Of a stretch of DNA of 64,000 nt, positions 9,358 to 17,855 are shown one piece after another (within the stretch, counting starts at the first letter, position 1; every line of letters starts with the position of its first letter). The stretch covers positions 1,736,001 to 1,800,000 of the forward strand of contig NZ_JACHJR010000001.1 in assembly GCF_014203705.1 (NCBI RefSeq). Reading direction: 5' to 3'. The notes beneath the pieces are model-generated. The model did no database searches. It was not told the origin of the DNA and was given only the letters and a program-made list of their open reading frames with translations. A program made the position numbers and the translations under genes. This DNA comes from Kitasatospora gansuensis (GTDB lineage Bacteria > Actinomycetota > Actinomycetes > Streptomycetales > Streptomycetaceae).

Positions 9358-10524
9358 TCAGTTCTTTTCGAGGGACCGGGCGAACGCCCGGACGTCCGCC
9401 ACGAACAGGTCCGGCTCCTCCATCGCGGGGAAGTGGCCGCCGCGGTCGAACTCGGACCAGTGCGTGATCGTCGGCAGCACCTGGTCGGCGAACCGGCGCA
9501 GCGGGAGGGCGGCGTCGTGCGGGAACACCGCGACACCCGCCGGCATCGTCAGCTCCCACGGGCCGCCCAGGCGGGCGGCGATGTTCGGGTTGGTGCGGTC
9601 CAGCGACTCGTAGTACAGCTGGGCCGAGGAGGCCGCCGTCGCGGTCAGCCAGAAGACCGAGACGTTCGCCAGCATCAGGTCGCGGTCGATCGCGTCCTCG
9701 GGCACCTGGTCGGAGTCGGTCCACTCGCGGTACTTCTCCATGATCCACGCGAGCTGGCCGACCGGTGAGTCGGTGAGCCCGTACGCCACCGTCTGCGGGC
9801 GGGTGGCCAGCAGCTTGAGGTGCGCCGACAGCTCCAGGTCGAAGTGCATCAGCTTGCCCAGCCGCTGAATCTCCGCCTCACCGAGGTCGGCCAGCTCGGC
9901 CGGGTCCTGCGGCGGGAAGGTCACCAGCGAGTTCACGTGCACGCCGGCCACGTGCTCGGCGTCGGCCAGGCACAGCTCCAGCGACACCATCATTCCCCAG
10001 TCGCCGCCCTGCACCACGTACCGGTCGTAGCCCAGCCGGGCCATCAGCTCCTTCCACGCCCGCGCCACCCGGTAGTGGTCCCAGCCCGCTTCACGGACCG
10101 GCCCGGAGAAGCCGAAGCCGGGAATGGTCGGGATCACCAGGTGGAACGCGTCCGCCGGGTCGCCCCCGTGCGCGCGCGGATCGGTCAACGGGCCGACCAC
10201 GTCCAGGAACTCGACGAAGGTGCTCGGCCAGCCGTGCGTGATCAGCAACGGCTTGGCGTCCGGCTCGGGCGAGGTGACGTGGAGGAAGTGGACGTTCGCG
10301 CCGTCGATCTCCGTGGTGAACTGCGGGAGCTCGTTGATCCGGGCTTCCATCGCCCGCCAGTCGAAACCGGTGCGCCAGTACTCCGCCAATTCCTTCAGGT
10401 AGCCGACGGGAACACCACGCGACCAACCGGAACCGGGCACTTCGTCCGGCCAGCGGGTGTTCTCCAGCCTCCGGTACAGGTCGTCGAGCTCGGCCTTCGG
10501 GATATCTATTCGGAAAGGTTGCAC
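9358..10524 (-). CDS. Epoxide hydrolase, EHN domain plus alpha/beta fold (388 aa)
   Basis: Soluble epoxide hydrolase of the EphX/juvenile-hormone type. It has an N-terminal EHN segment ([20 protein letters not shown]), the oxyanion HGWP motif, the nucleophile elbow QGGDWG (the Asp attacks the epoxide), and a catalytic His in [12 protein letters not shown]. Length is typical. It would open an epoxide to a diol, either in detoxification or as a tailoring step. It converges on the flavin monooxygenase gene, an enzyme class that can make epoxides, but the two are transcribed separately, so the link is only suggestive. Confidence 0.88.
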   Translation of the reverse strand: MQPFRIDIPKAELDDLYRRLENTRWPDEVPGSGWSRGVPVGYLKELAEYWRTGFDWRAMEARINELPQFTTEIDGANVHFLHVTSPEPDAKPLLITHGWPSTFVEFLDVVGPLTDPRAHGGDPADAFHLVIPTIPGFGFSGPVREAGWDHYRVARAWKELMARLGYDRYVVQGGDWGMMVSLELCLADAEHVAGVHVNSLVTFPPQDPAELADLGEAEIQRLGKLMHFDLELSAHLKLLATRPQTVAYGLTDSPVGQLAWIMEKYREWTDSDQVPEDAIDRDLMLANVSVFWLTATAASSAQLYYESLDRTNPNIAARLGGPWELTMPAGVAVFPHDAALPLRRFADQVLPTITHWSEFDRGGHFPAMEEPDLFVADVRAFARSLEKN

Positions 10525-10894
10525 GGCCTGCTGCCTTTCATCGGGAATACCCCAGGCTACTGATCCTGACGACCGGCCGACAAGGGCGCTCGAATAACCC
10601 GGGCGGAACTGAGCAGCCTGGAAGAATCACCTTGCCACTGGGCATTCTCGAAGAAGTTTTCGCTCTGGATGGGGGCTATTCTGACCTCCGACCTTCATGC
10701 CGGGGTCGCCCGGACCTTCAACGCCCTGTTCGGGCAGCCGTACCACGTTCGGGTGATCTTGTCCTTGGCGTCATCGTTCTGCCGCGTCGGGAGCCGACCG
10801 GAGCGAGAACATGGCCGGCATGGCCGCTGCGGGACGAACGCAGGGCCGGAGGCGGCGGCCACCCGGTCGCCCACGACAAGCGAGGGAGTGCCGG
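10525..10894. other. Intergenic region, no gene recognised
   Basis: 370 bases between divergent genes. Short frames occur, including one opening at a TTG at 10632, but none has a good ribosome site or a familiar product. The stretch 10640-10700 is a little lower in GC, which may mark the promoters or a decayed gene. Confidence 0.35.
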
Positions 10895-11311
10895 ATGACC
10901 AGCACGGTGAGCGTCTCGGACAGGCTCGGCATCGAACCGGGCATGGTGGTCCAGGAGTTGGGCTGGAGCGAGGACTGCGACGAAGACCTCCGGGCCTCGG
11001 TCGAGGAACGCTGCGGCTCGGCGCTCCTCGAGGAGGGGGCCGAGGAGATCGTCGATGTGGTCCTGCTGTGGTGGCGGGAGAACGACGGTGACCTGGTGGA
11101 CAAGCTCACCGACGCGGTCGGCCCGCTGGCCGACACCGGGGTGATCTGGGTACTCACCCCCAAGCTCGGCCGCGACGGGTACGTCGAGCCCTCCGACATC
11201 GCCGAAGCCGTACCCACCGCCGGCCTGGCGCAGACCTCCTCCATCAGCGTCGGCGGCGACTGGGCCGGCGTCCGCCTCGTCACCCCCAAGTCGGCCAAGC
11301 ACAAGCGCTGA
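10895..11311 (+). CDS. DUF3052 family protein (138 aa)
   Basis: Small soluble protein of the DUF3052 family, widespread in actinomycetes. The sequence SDRLGIEPGMVVQELGWSED and the later LADTGVIWVLTPKLGRDGYV, then PSDIAEAVPTAGL, are its hallmarks. The first half is strongly acidic. The ATG at 10895 follows GAGGGAG and fits the conserved N-terminus; an upstream extension to 10811 would add an Arg-rich stretch that looks non-coding. Function is unknown, and the neighbours give no clue. Confidence 0.85.
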   Translation: MTSTVSVSDRLGIEPGMVVQELGWSEDCDEDLRASVEERCGSALLEEGAEEIVDVVLLWWRENDGDLVDKLTDAVGPLADTGVIWVLTPKLGRDGYVEPSDIAEAVPTAGLAQTSSISVGGDWAGVRLVTPKSAKHKR

Positions 11312-11410
11312 AACCCACTCGTACAGGGCTCAGCGGCGAAGGCGGGCGGTCTGCCGCCGTGCGGGCCGGTGGAACAGGCCGGCGGAAGAGGCACGCCCAG
11401 CCACGACACG

Positions 11411-12046
11411 TCAGCCCCCCGGGCGGCGGACCGATCCCAGCAGCAGGGCCACCAGTTCGTCGACGACCTGGGCGAGGGTGGCGTCGAACTGGCCGGCGGT
11501 CCAGTCGTGCAGGAGGCCGTTGACCGCGCCGATGAAGGCGGTGGCGGCGATCCGGAAGTCCCGGGGGGCGATCTCGCCGCGGCCGACGGCGGCCTCGGCC
11601 TCGGCGACGATCAGCTGCACCCACAGTGCGCGTCGGGTGAGCCGTTGGCGTTCCAGCTCCTCGCTGACGCCGATGATCTCGACGAAGGCGATCCGCAGGC
11701 GGCGCCGGTCGTCGGTGGCGGCCGCGATGTAGGCGCGCAGCACGGCGCCGATCCGCTGCTCGAAGGTGAGGCCGGCGGTGTCGGTGAGGGCCCGCAGGAC
11801 GGCCTGTTCGGTGCGGTCGTTGACCAGCAGGTGCAGTTGGGCGAGCACCTGCTCCAGGTTGCGGAACTCCTCGTAGAACTGACGGGTCGACAGTCCGGCT
11901 TCCTCGCAGAGCCCCGCGACCGAGGCCGCCCGGTAGCCGGGCCGGTCGCCGAACTGCTGCAGTGCGGCGGCCAGGAAGCGTTCCCGCCGTTCGGTCCGCC
12001 GCTCCTGCGCCGACCTGCCGCCGTACGTACCCGTGGCCTGTCCCAC
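11411..12046 (-). CDS. TetR family transcriptional regulator (211 aa)
   Basis: DNA-binding repressor. The N-terminal helix-turn-helix covers about residues 20-65 (FLAAALQQFGDRPGYRAASV, then GLCEEAGLSTRQFYEEF). The rest is an all-helical ligand/dimer domain. The start is a GTG. It is divergent from the secreted beta-propeller gene, whose promoter lies in the shared 140-bp gap, so control of that gene and of itself is the natural guess. It does not look like an ArpA-type gamma-butyrolactone receptor. Ligand unknown. Confidence 0.85.
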   Translation of the reverse strand: MGQATGTYGGRSAQERRTERRERFLAAALQQFGDRPGYRAASVAGLCEEAGLSTRQFYEEFRNLEQVLAQLHLLVNDRTEQAVLRALTDTAGLTFEQRIGAVLRAYIAAATDDRRRLRIAFVEIIGVSEELERQRLTRRALWVQLIVAEAEAAVGRGEIAPRDFRIAATAFIGAVNGLLHDWTAGQFDATLAQVVDELVALLLGSVRRPGG

Positions 12047-12092
12047 CGCCCCGCCTTTCGCAGTCCCCCGCCGATTGTCGCGTACCGGGGTC

Positions 12093-12122
12093 TTGCCAGG
12101 GGCTGCGCGCTCTCCTTACCGT
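12093..12122 (+). promoter_or_regulatory. Sigma-70-type promoter for the beta-propeller gene
   Basis: TTGCCA (12093-12098), an 18-base spacer and TACCGT (12117-12122) match the -35 and -10 of the main streptomycete sigma factor with one mismatch in the -35. The leader would be about 58 bases. The TetR protein encoded on the other side could bind here. Confidence 0.5.
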
Positions 12123-12186
12123 CGGGTAGCGCCAATCTGACTATCCGTCGTTTCAGACTTCCGTGTGCACCGGCGAAGGAGCCGCG

Positions 12187-13479
12187 ATGTCCCGCACCGA
12201 AATCAGGCGTTCCGGAACTCCCGGACGATTCCCGCACGTTCGAGCCCTCGGCGGGATCGCGGCCGCGCTCGGCCTGCTGGTCACCGGCACCGCCGCCGGC
12301 ACCACGGCGAACGCCGAGCCGGGCGGCACCGCGCTGCGGGAGGTGATGTTCGTCGGCAACAACTGGGACGGCACCGCCGACGTGATCCGCTCCAGCGGTG
12401 ACCTGGCCAGGATCGGCCGGGTGAACGTGGTTCCGGACAAGGAGCAGCGGCTGACCGAGATCTACCTCAACCCGGTGAAGCTGGCGTACTTCCTCGGCAT
12501 CCGGCTGGGGCCCGGCGAGGGGCACGACCAGTTCGTCGACGACATGTACTCGACGCCGGACGGCTCCTCGGTGGTGGTCTCCCGGCCGAGCTTCGCCGAC
12601 GTGGTGTCGATCGATCTGAGCACCGGACGGATCAACTGGCGCTTCCCGGTGTCGGGTTACCGCTCCGACCACATGGCGGTCTCGCCGGACGGCAGTCGGG
12701 TGGCCGTGTCCGCCTCCACCTCGAACACCGTGCACGTGCTGGACATCAGGACCGGCGCGCAGCTCGGTTCGTTCCGCACCGGCGACAAACCGCACGAGAA
12801 CCTGTTCGCCGACGGCGGCACCCGGATCTGGAACATGTCGATCGGCGAGGTCAACACCGCGCTCGACGCCCCCTGGCTGGACTGGACGAAGGGCGACCGC
12901 CGGATCACCGTGGTCGACGCCGCGACCTACGCCCCGGTCAAGGTGATCGACATGCGCGAGCGGCTGGACGCGTTCGGGCGGCCCGACCTGTCCGACGCCG
13001 TCCGGCCGGCCGCCTTCGTGCCCGACGGGTCGGCGCTGTACTTCCAGGTCTCGTTCTTCAACGGCCTGGTGGAGTACGACGTCGCCGCCGACCGGGTCAC
13101 CCGGGTGAAGACCCTGCCGAAGAACCCCGCGACCAGCGAGGACCGCACCACCTGGGTGAACGACTCCCGGCACCACGGGCTCTCGGTCAGCCCGGCCGGG
13201 GACAAGCTGTGCGTGGCGGGCACCATGGACGACTACGCGACCGTGGTCGACAGGGCCACCCTGCAGGAGGGGCCGTTGGTGCCCGCCTCGAAGCCGTACT
13301 GGGCGACCGTGAGCGGTGACGGCCGGTCCTGCGTGATCTCCGAGAGCGGCGCCGACCAGGTCACCGCGATCGACTTCGCGACCGGCCTGCGGACCGCCAC
13401 CACCGCCGTCGGCGACCACCCGCAGCGGGTCCGCCTCGGCCACGTGCCGGCCGGCTGGACCGGTCCGGCGGCCGGCTGA
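12187..13479 (+). CDS. Exported YncE-like beta-propeller protein (430 aa)
   Basis: Predicted secreted protein. The N-terminus is basic, followed by a hydrophobic run (ALGGIAAALGLLVTGTAAG) and an Ala-x-Ala-like cleavage zone near TTANAEPG. The mature part has repeated beta-propeller blades, for example DDMYSTPDGSSVVVSRPSFA, SDHMAVSPDGSRVAVSAS, GLSVSPAGDKLCVAG and YWATVSGDGRSCVISESGAD, each ending in the D-x-x-T-G-type turn of YVTN/YncE proteins. ATG 12187 follows GGAG; a GTG at 12163 is in frame but has a weaker site. Possible binding or lactonase roles cannot be separated by eye. Confidence 0.8.
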   Translation: MSRTEIRRSGTPGRFPHVRALGGIAAALGLLVTGTAAGTTANAEPGGTALREVMFVGNNWDGTADVIRSSGDLARIGRVNVVPDKEQRLTEIYLNPVKLAYFLGIRLGPGEGHDQFVDDMYSTPDGSSVVVSRPSFADVVSIDLSTGRINWRFPVSGYRSDHMAVSPDGSRVAVSASTSNTVHVLDIRTGAQLGSFRTGDKPHENLFADGGTRIWNMSIGEVNTALDAPWLDWTKGDRRITVVDAATYAPVKVIDMRERLDAFGRPDLSDAVRPAAFVPDGSALYFQVSFFNGLVEYDVAADRVTRVKTLPKNPATSEDRTTWVNDSRHHGLSVSPAGDKLCVAGTMDDYATVVDRATLQEGPLVPASKPYWATVSGDGRSCVISESGADQVTAIDFATGLRTATTAVGDHPQRVRLGHVPAGWTGPAAG

Positions 13480-13490
13480 CCGTGCGTCGG

Positions 13491-13517
13491 CCGTCCTTGA
13501 CGCGGGGTCAGGGACGG
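13491..13517. terminator. Convergent terminator hairpin
   Basis: CCGTCC-T-TGAC pairs with GTCA-G-GGACGG around the loop GCGGG, an 11-bp stem with one wobble. It lies between the beta-propeller gene and the converging epimerase gene and overlaps the stop codon of the latter. Confidence 0.5.
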
Positions 13518-14437
13518 TCGGCGCTCAGGTCGTTAACGGTCGCTGCCAGCACCTCCGCCAAGGGGGTGGCCCGCAGGCCGAAGGTCCGCTCGGTGTGCGT
13601 GGAGTCCAGCACGGTGGCCTGGTGGGTGAGGTACCGCATCTCGGCCACCGCGCCCAGGACCGGGAATTTCAGGGCGAGTTCGGCCAGCTCCCGGTCGTCC
13701 ATCGCGCTCAGCCGGGCCGCGGGCGCCCCGGCCGCCGCGGCCAGCGCGTCGCCCAGTGCCCGGGCGGAGAGCGTCGCGAACGCGGGTACGTGCCAGGGCA
13801 GGCCCCAGCTCTCCTCCGACCGGACGGCGGCGACCAGGGTGCGGGCCACATCCGCCGGATAGGCCCAGCTGTGCGGGGCGTCCAGGTCGGCGTAGTAACG
13901 GGCGGGCTCGCCGGTGACCAGCTGACGGCCCGCCAGGATCAGGAAGAGCGACTGGGCGCCGGGGCCGAAGTAACTGCCGGCCCGCACCTCGGTCACCCGC
14001 GCCCGGCCGGCCCGGTGGGCGGCCAGGGCGTCCGCCCACATCCGGGCCCTGACCTCGCCCTTGACGGTGCTCGGGGCCGGCGGCCGCTGCTCGGTGACCG
14101 GCCCGTCCAACGGCCCGTAGCCGTAGAGGTTGCCGAGCATCACGTACCGGGCGCCGGTGCGTTCGGCTGCGGTGAGCAGCGCCTCGGCCAAGGGCGGGAA
14201 CTCCTGCTTCCACCGGTCGTACGGCGGCGCGGCGCAGTTGATCAGGGCCTCCGCGTCCTCGATGAGGGCGGTGAGCCGGTCGGGGTCGGTGACGTCGGCC
14301 GCGACGCGTTCGATCCCGGGGTGCTCGGGCCCCGACCCGCTGCGGGTCACCAGCCGGACGCTCTCGCCCTGTTCGGCGAGCAGGCGGGCGGTGGCGCTGC
14401 CGGTCGAGCCGGCACCGGTGACGACGAAACGGGGCAT
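13508..14437 (-). CDS. NAD(P)-dependent epimerase/reductase of the extended SDR type (309 aa)
   Basis: Rossmann-fold enzyme. The N-terminus FVVTGAGSTGSATARLLAEQ is a nucleotide-binding loop of the atypical GxGxxG kind. AAPPYDRWKQEFPPLAEALL and RYVMLGNLYGYGP resemble extended SDRs and NAD-dependent epimerase-like proteins. YGY in the latter may contain the active Tyr, but the usual YxxxK is not obvious, so catalysis is uncertain. It is divergent from a GlxA-type regulator at 14543, a common arrangement in which the regulator controls the enzyme gene. Confidence 0.75.
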   Translation of the reverse strand: MPRFVVTGAGSTGSATARLLAEQGESVRLVTRSGSGPEHPGIERVAADVTDPDRLTALIEDAEALINCAAPPYDRWKQEFPPLAEALLTAAERTGARYVMLGNLYGYGPLDGPVTEQRPPAPSTVKGEVRARMWADALAAHRAGRARVTEVRAGSYFGPGAQSLFLILAGRQLVTGEPARYYADLDAPHSWAYPADVARTLVAAVRSEESWGLPWHVPAFATLSARALGDALAAAAGAPAARLSAMDDRELAELALKFPVLGAVAEMRYLTHQATVLDSTHTERTFGLRATPLAEVLAATVNDLSADRP

Positions 14438-14542
14438 GGCGATCTCCAGGAGCTGGTACGGGAGTTGGTGAGGGCTCCACTCTGCGGCGGGCCGGCGGTG
14501 TGAAACAGTGATCACGCTGCCAAGCTTCCGGAGGTTCTGGCC

Positions 14543-15658
14543 ATGCATCGGATCGCCGTGGTGGCCGTTCCGCCGGTCACCGCCTTCGACCTCGCCATCC
14601 CCGAACTGGTCTTCGGTGCGGCGGAGGTGAACGGCGGCCCGGGCTACCAGGTGCGGATCTGCACGCCCGAACCCGGGCCGGTCGACACCCTCGGCAGCCT
14701 CCAGGTGGTCGTCCCGCACGGGCTGGAGGCGCTGGAGCAGGCGGACACCGTCATGGTGACCGGCTCGGGCGCCCGCTTCGACGCCGACCCCCGGGTGCTG
14801 ACGGCACTGCGGGCGGCCGCCGCCCGGGGCGCGCGGATCGCGTCGATCTGCACCGGCGCCTTCGTGCTGGCCCAGGCCGGGCTGCTGGACGGGCGCAGCG
14901 CCACCACGTACTGGGTGCAGGCGGGCGCGCTCGCCCACCGCTTTCCGGCGGTCCGGGTGCGGCCGGACGTCCTGTTCGTCGAGGACGGGCCGGTGCTGAC
15001 CTCGGCCGGGCTGACCGCGGGCATCGACCTCTGCCTGCACATGGTCCGGGCCGACCACGGCGCGGCCGTGGCCAACGCGGTGGCCCGGCTGACGGTCATC
15101 TCGGCGGTCCGGCACGGCGGGCAGGAGCAGGTGGTCGGCGAGCCGGTGGCGGCCGCCGACGGAAGTTCGCTCGCGGCGACCCGGAGCTGGGCACTGGAGC
15201 GCCTGGCCGAACCGCTGTCGTTGGCGGAGCTGGCGGCGCACGCGAGGATCAGCGTCCGTACCCTCAACCGGCGGTTCCTGGCCGAGACCGGCCACAGTCC
15301 GCTGCAGTGGCTGGTGGCCCAGCGGGTCGAGCGGGCAAGGGAGTTGCTGGAGTCGACCACCCTGCCGATGGAGCTGGTGGCCCAGCGGAGCGGCCTGGGC
15401 GGTGCGGACTCGCTGCGCCGGCACCTGCTCCAGCGGGTGGGCATGACGCCGCGCGCCTACCGTGCGGCATTCGCGTCCTCGGTGGGGCGCGGCGCCCGGC
15501 CCACCCCCGGCAAGGGGGAGGGCCGGGCGTCGCAGCCTGAACCGACGCCCCGTCAGGCGGGGTCGGACGGTTCGGTCGCCCGGCCCCGGCGGACGAGGTG
15601 GACCACCCCGGCCAGTGCCACGGCCGCGCCGAGCGAGGCGAGGGAGGCTCCCAGATAG
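14543..15658 (+). CDS. GlxA family regulator: DJ-1/PfpI domain plus AraC HTH (371 aa)
   Basis: Transcriptional regulator. Residues 1-165 form a DJ-1/PfpI-like domain with the elbow IASICTGAFVLAQAGLL. Residues ~210-310 form an AraC-type double helix-turn-helix (LSLAELAAHARISVRTLNRR and MELVAQRSGLGGADSLRRHL). The start has GGAGG nearby. The last ~59 residues after YRAAF are Pro/Arg-rich and low in complexity. Their last 106 bases are read antisense to the converging membrane-protein gene, so the true C-terminus may have been lost by a frameshift. The likely target is the divergent epimerase gene. Confidence 0.85.
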   Translation: MHRIAVVAVPPVTAFDLAIPELVFGAAEVNGGPGYQVRICTPEPGPVDTLGSLQVVVPHGLEALEQADTVMVTGSGARFDADPRVLTALRAAAARGARIASICTGAFVLAQAGLLDGRSATTYWVQAGALAHRFPAVRVRPDVLFVEDGPVLTSAGLTAGIDLCLHMVRADHGAAVANAVARLTVISAVRHGGQEQVVGEPVAAADGSSLAATRSWALERLAEPLSLAELAAHARISVRTLNRRFLAETGHSPLQWLVAQRVERARELLESTTLPMELVAQRSGLGGADSLRRHLLQRVGMTPRAYRAAFASSVGRGARPTPGKGEGRASQPEPTPRQAGSDGSVARPRRTRWTTPASATAAPSEAREAPR

Positions 15659-16551
15659 CCGAGCGCCATGCGCTGGTAGTCCGACTCGGCGAAGACCCCG
15701 ACCACGAACCGCAGCAGCCAGGGCACGACCCCGAGCCCGACACCGAGCGCCAGGAGCCGGTCGGGCCGGCGGCCGGACAGCCGGGCCGCCAGGACTACCG
15801 CCGTCACCACGCTCAGCCACAGCGGCAGCAGGGCGAACACGCTCGTCGAGGTACCCACGAAGAGCCCGGCCCCGTACTGGCTCAACGCGATCATCGGGAG
15901 CCCGACTCCGAGCGCGAGGCCCGTCATCTCCCACCGGCCCCGCTGCGTGACGTCCACCAGACCGGCCGGTGCGAGCAGCATCAGGGCGCCGACCAGCGCC
16001 GTACCCGCCATCTCCCCCAGCACCCAAACGGATTGCGGCTCGAAGACGCTCGACACGCCGATGCTGAGCAGGGTCGACACCACAACCGTGATCCTGGCGG
16101 CCCGCCACCGCCCCAGCAGGGCGAGCCCGAGGGCGAGCAGCCACGGCGCGGTGGTGGTCACCAGGAAGACCGCGCTCACGATGGCGTAGCGGAGACCGAG
16201 ATTGGGGAACGGGTACCTCAGCCGGTGGACCATCTCACGCAGCTCGGGCAGCAGGAAGTACAGCGCGAACCCGGCCGCGAGGGCGAGCGCGACCGGGGCG
16301 GCCCCGGCCAGCACCCGGCCGGCCGGGTCGGTCGGGCCGATCCGCAGGCGCAGGCGCAGGGCGTGCGTGGCCAGGTCGCGGCGCTCCCGGAGCACCGCGC
16401 GCCGGGGCTGTCCTTCGGTGGCGTCGGCGAAGACCGCGGCGATGTCCTCGCCGTGGGCGGCGCGGTAGCGGGCGGGGTAGAGGCCGAGCAGCAGGCGGCC
16501 CGGCTGCGGGGCGGCATGGCTCCCCGTCCAAGCGCTCGTCAGGTCGGTCAT
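15553..16551 (-). CDS. Membrane protein of unknown function, PadR-linked (332 aa)
   Basis: I do not recognise a named family. The N-terminus (RLLLGLYPARYRAAHGEDIA) is the signature seen at the start of many actinomycete membrane proteins encoded with PadR regulators. About eight hydrophobic segments follow from residue ~80. It overlaps the upstream PadR gene by four bases (ATGA), so the two are translated together, and the PadR protein probably tunes its level. Its 3' end overlaps the converging GlxA-type gene by 106 bp. Confidence 0.75.
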   Translation of the reverse strand: MTDLTSAWTGSHAAPQPGRLLLGLYPARYRAAHGEDIAAVFADATEGQPRRAVLRERRDLATHALRLRLRIGPTDPAGRVLAGAAPVALALAAGFALYFLLPELREMVHRLRYPFPNLGLRYAIVSAVFLVTTTAPWLLALGLALLGRWRAARITVVVSTLLSIGVSSVFEPQSVWVLGEMAGTALVGALMLLAPAGLVDVTQRGRWEMTGLALGVGLPMIALSQYGAGLFVGTSTSVFALLPLWLSVVTAVVLAARLSGRRPDRLLALGVGLGVVPWLLRFVVGVFAESDYQRMALGYLGASLASLGAAVALAGVVHLVRRGRATEPSDPA

Positions 16552-16895
16552 CCGGTCGCTCCGTTCAGGCGCAGCCGTGCGGCGGCGAGTCGGCGTTCGA
16601 CCTCGGCGGCGGCGGTCCGGAGGCGGCCGGCCTCCTCGGCCAGCAGGTCCTGGCCCTGACCGGTGAGGGCGAAGGTACGGCGCAGCCGTCCGCTGACCAC
16701 CTGCTCGCTCTCGATCCGGACCAGGCCCTGCTGCAGCAGCCGGTCGAGCGCGGTGTAGAGGGTGCCGGTGCTCAGGCGGCTCTGGCCGCCGGAGATGGCC
16801 AGCACCTCCTGGATGATCGCGTAGCCGTGCCGGGGGGCGTCGGCCAGTGCGGTGAGCACGAGCCGGGTCGGCTCCTGGAGTTGACGTTCGGTCAT
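16548..16895 (-). CDS. PadR family transcriptional regulator (115 aa)
   Basis: Small winged-helix regulator. EPTRLVLTALADAPRHGYAI and LSTGTLYTALDRLLQQGLVR are the classic PadR helices and recognition helix. RLRRTFALTGQGQDLLAEEA is the wing and dimer helix. It heads a two-gene unit with the membrane protein and is divergent from an ABC transporter. A promoter with -10 almost touching the ATG is visible, so the mRNA is probably leaderless. Autoregulation is the family norm. Confidence 0.9.
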   Translation of the reverse strand: MTERQLQEPTRLVLTALADAPRHGYAIIQEVLAISGGQSRLSTGTLYTALDRLLQQGLVRIESEQVVSGRLRRTFALTGQGQDLLAEEAGRLRTAAAEVERRLAAARLRLNGATG

Positions 16896-16901
16896 GCGGC
16901 G

Positions 16902-16930
16902 AGCATAGGACTACTGTCGCTATATGTCGA
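16902..16930 (-). promoter_or_regulatory. Promoter of the padR-like gene, leaderless
   Basis: On the minus strand TCGACA (16930-16925), a spacer of exactly 17 bases and TATGCT (16907-16902) match a -35/-10 pair. The ATG starts only six bases after the -10, so transcription should begin at or next to the A of ATG. The spacer also holds TATAG/CTATA and two TGTCG copies ten bases apart on the plus strand, possible PadR contact points. Confidence 0.6.
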
Positions 16931-17030
16931 TGGTCGGACGATACTCGGTCCTCATTCCGGTCCTACTCCCCGCCGCGTACGATCCCGCCTGATCCCGGCG
17001 GACGGCGCCGGAGCGAGGGGGAGTTGCGGC

Positions 17031-17855
17031 GTGCTGCGTCTGGCGGCGGTGGGCAAGGTGTACCGGGGCGGGCACCCGGTCCTGGTCGAGGCCGACCTCG
17101 AACTCCCGCCGGGTGAGGTGGTCTCGGTCGCCGGGGGCAACGGCTCCGGCAAGTCCACCCTGCTCAGGATCGTGGCCGGGCTGTCCCGGCCGAGCTCGGG
17201 CGCGGTGTCGGGGCGGCCCGAGGTGGTCGGCTGGGTGCCGGACCGCTTCCCGCCGCACGAGCGGCTCTCCGCCCTGAACTACCTTCGGCACCTGGGCCGG
17301 GTCCGGGGCCTGTCCGGCCGGGCCGCCACCGCCCGGGCCGGCGAACTGCTGGAGCGGCTGGCCCTGGTGGGCGGCAGCCGCACCGCGATCCGCGAGCTCT
17401 CCAAGGGGAACGCCCAGAAGGTCGCGGTCGCCCAGGCCCTGCTGGTACCGCCGGAGCTCCTGGTGCTCGACGAGCCGTGGTCCGGCCTGGACGCCGCCGC
17501 GCAGGGCACGCTGGTGACACTGATCGGCGAGGTGGCCGCAGCCGGTGGCGCGGTGCTCTTCACCGAGCACCGGGAAGCGCTGTCCTGGTCGGCCGCCTCG
17601 CGGGCGTACCGGATCGACTCGGGGCGGGTGGTGCCGATCCGGCTTCAAGTACAGCTGTGCGAAGTCGAGTTGACCGGCGGGGAGCAGCTTGTGGACTGGT
17701 CGGCGCTGGCGGGCGTACGGGAGGTGGTGCGGCAGAACGACCGGCTCACCCTGCTGGTGGCCGCTCCGGACTCCGACGCGCTGCTGCTGACCGCGCTGCG
17801 CCACGGCTGGACGGTCCTCGGGCTGCGGCGGCTCGGCGGGGGCGGTTCGCGATGA
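17031..17855 (+). CDS. ABC transporter ATP-binding protein (274 aa)
   Basis: ATPase subunit of an export-type ABC transporter. Walker A is GGNGSGKSTLL, the signature is shortened to LSKGNAQKVAVAQALL, Walker B is LLVLDEPWSGLDAAAQ, and the switch His is in LFTEHREAL. A C-terminal extension of ~70 residues follows. The GTG at 17031 has GGGGGAG eight bases upstream. It overlaps the permease gene by four bases. The LSKGN form of the signature is common in two-gene actinomycete exporters of unknown cargo. Confidence 0.9.
   Translation: MLRLAAVGKVYRGGHPVLVEADLELPPGEVVSVAGGNGSGKSTLLRIVAGLSRPSSGAVSGRPEVVGWVPDRFPPHERLSALNYLRHLGRVRGLSGRAATARAGELLERLALVGGSRTAIRELSKGNAQKVAVAQALLVPPELLVLDEPWSGLDAAAQGTLVTLIGEVAAAGGAVLFTEHREALSWSAASRAYRIDSGRVVPIRLQVQLCEVELTGGEQLVDWSALAGVREVVRQNDRLTLLVAAPDSDALLLTALRHGWTVLGLRRLGGGGSR

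Noticed and set aside
11411..12046. TetR regulator as the gamma-butyrolactone receptor for the AfsA-like gene
   Set aside because: Its N-terminus and ligand domain do not resemble ArpA-type receptors, it lies 11 kb away and it faces a beta-propeller gene.
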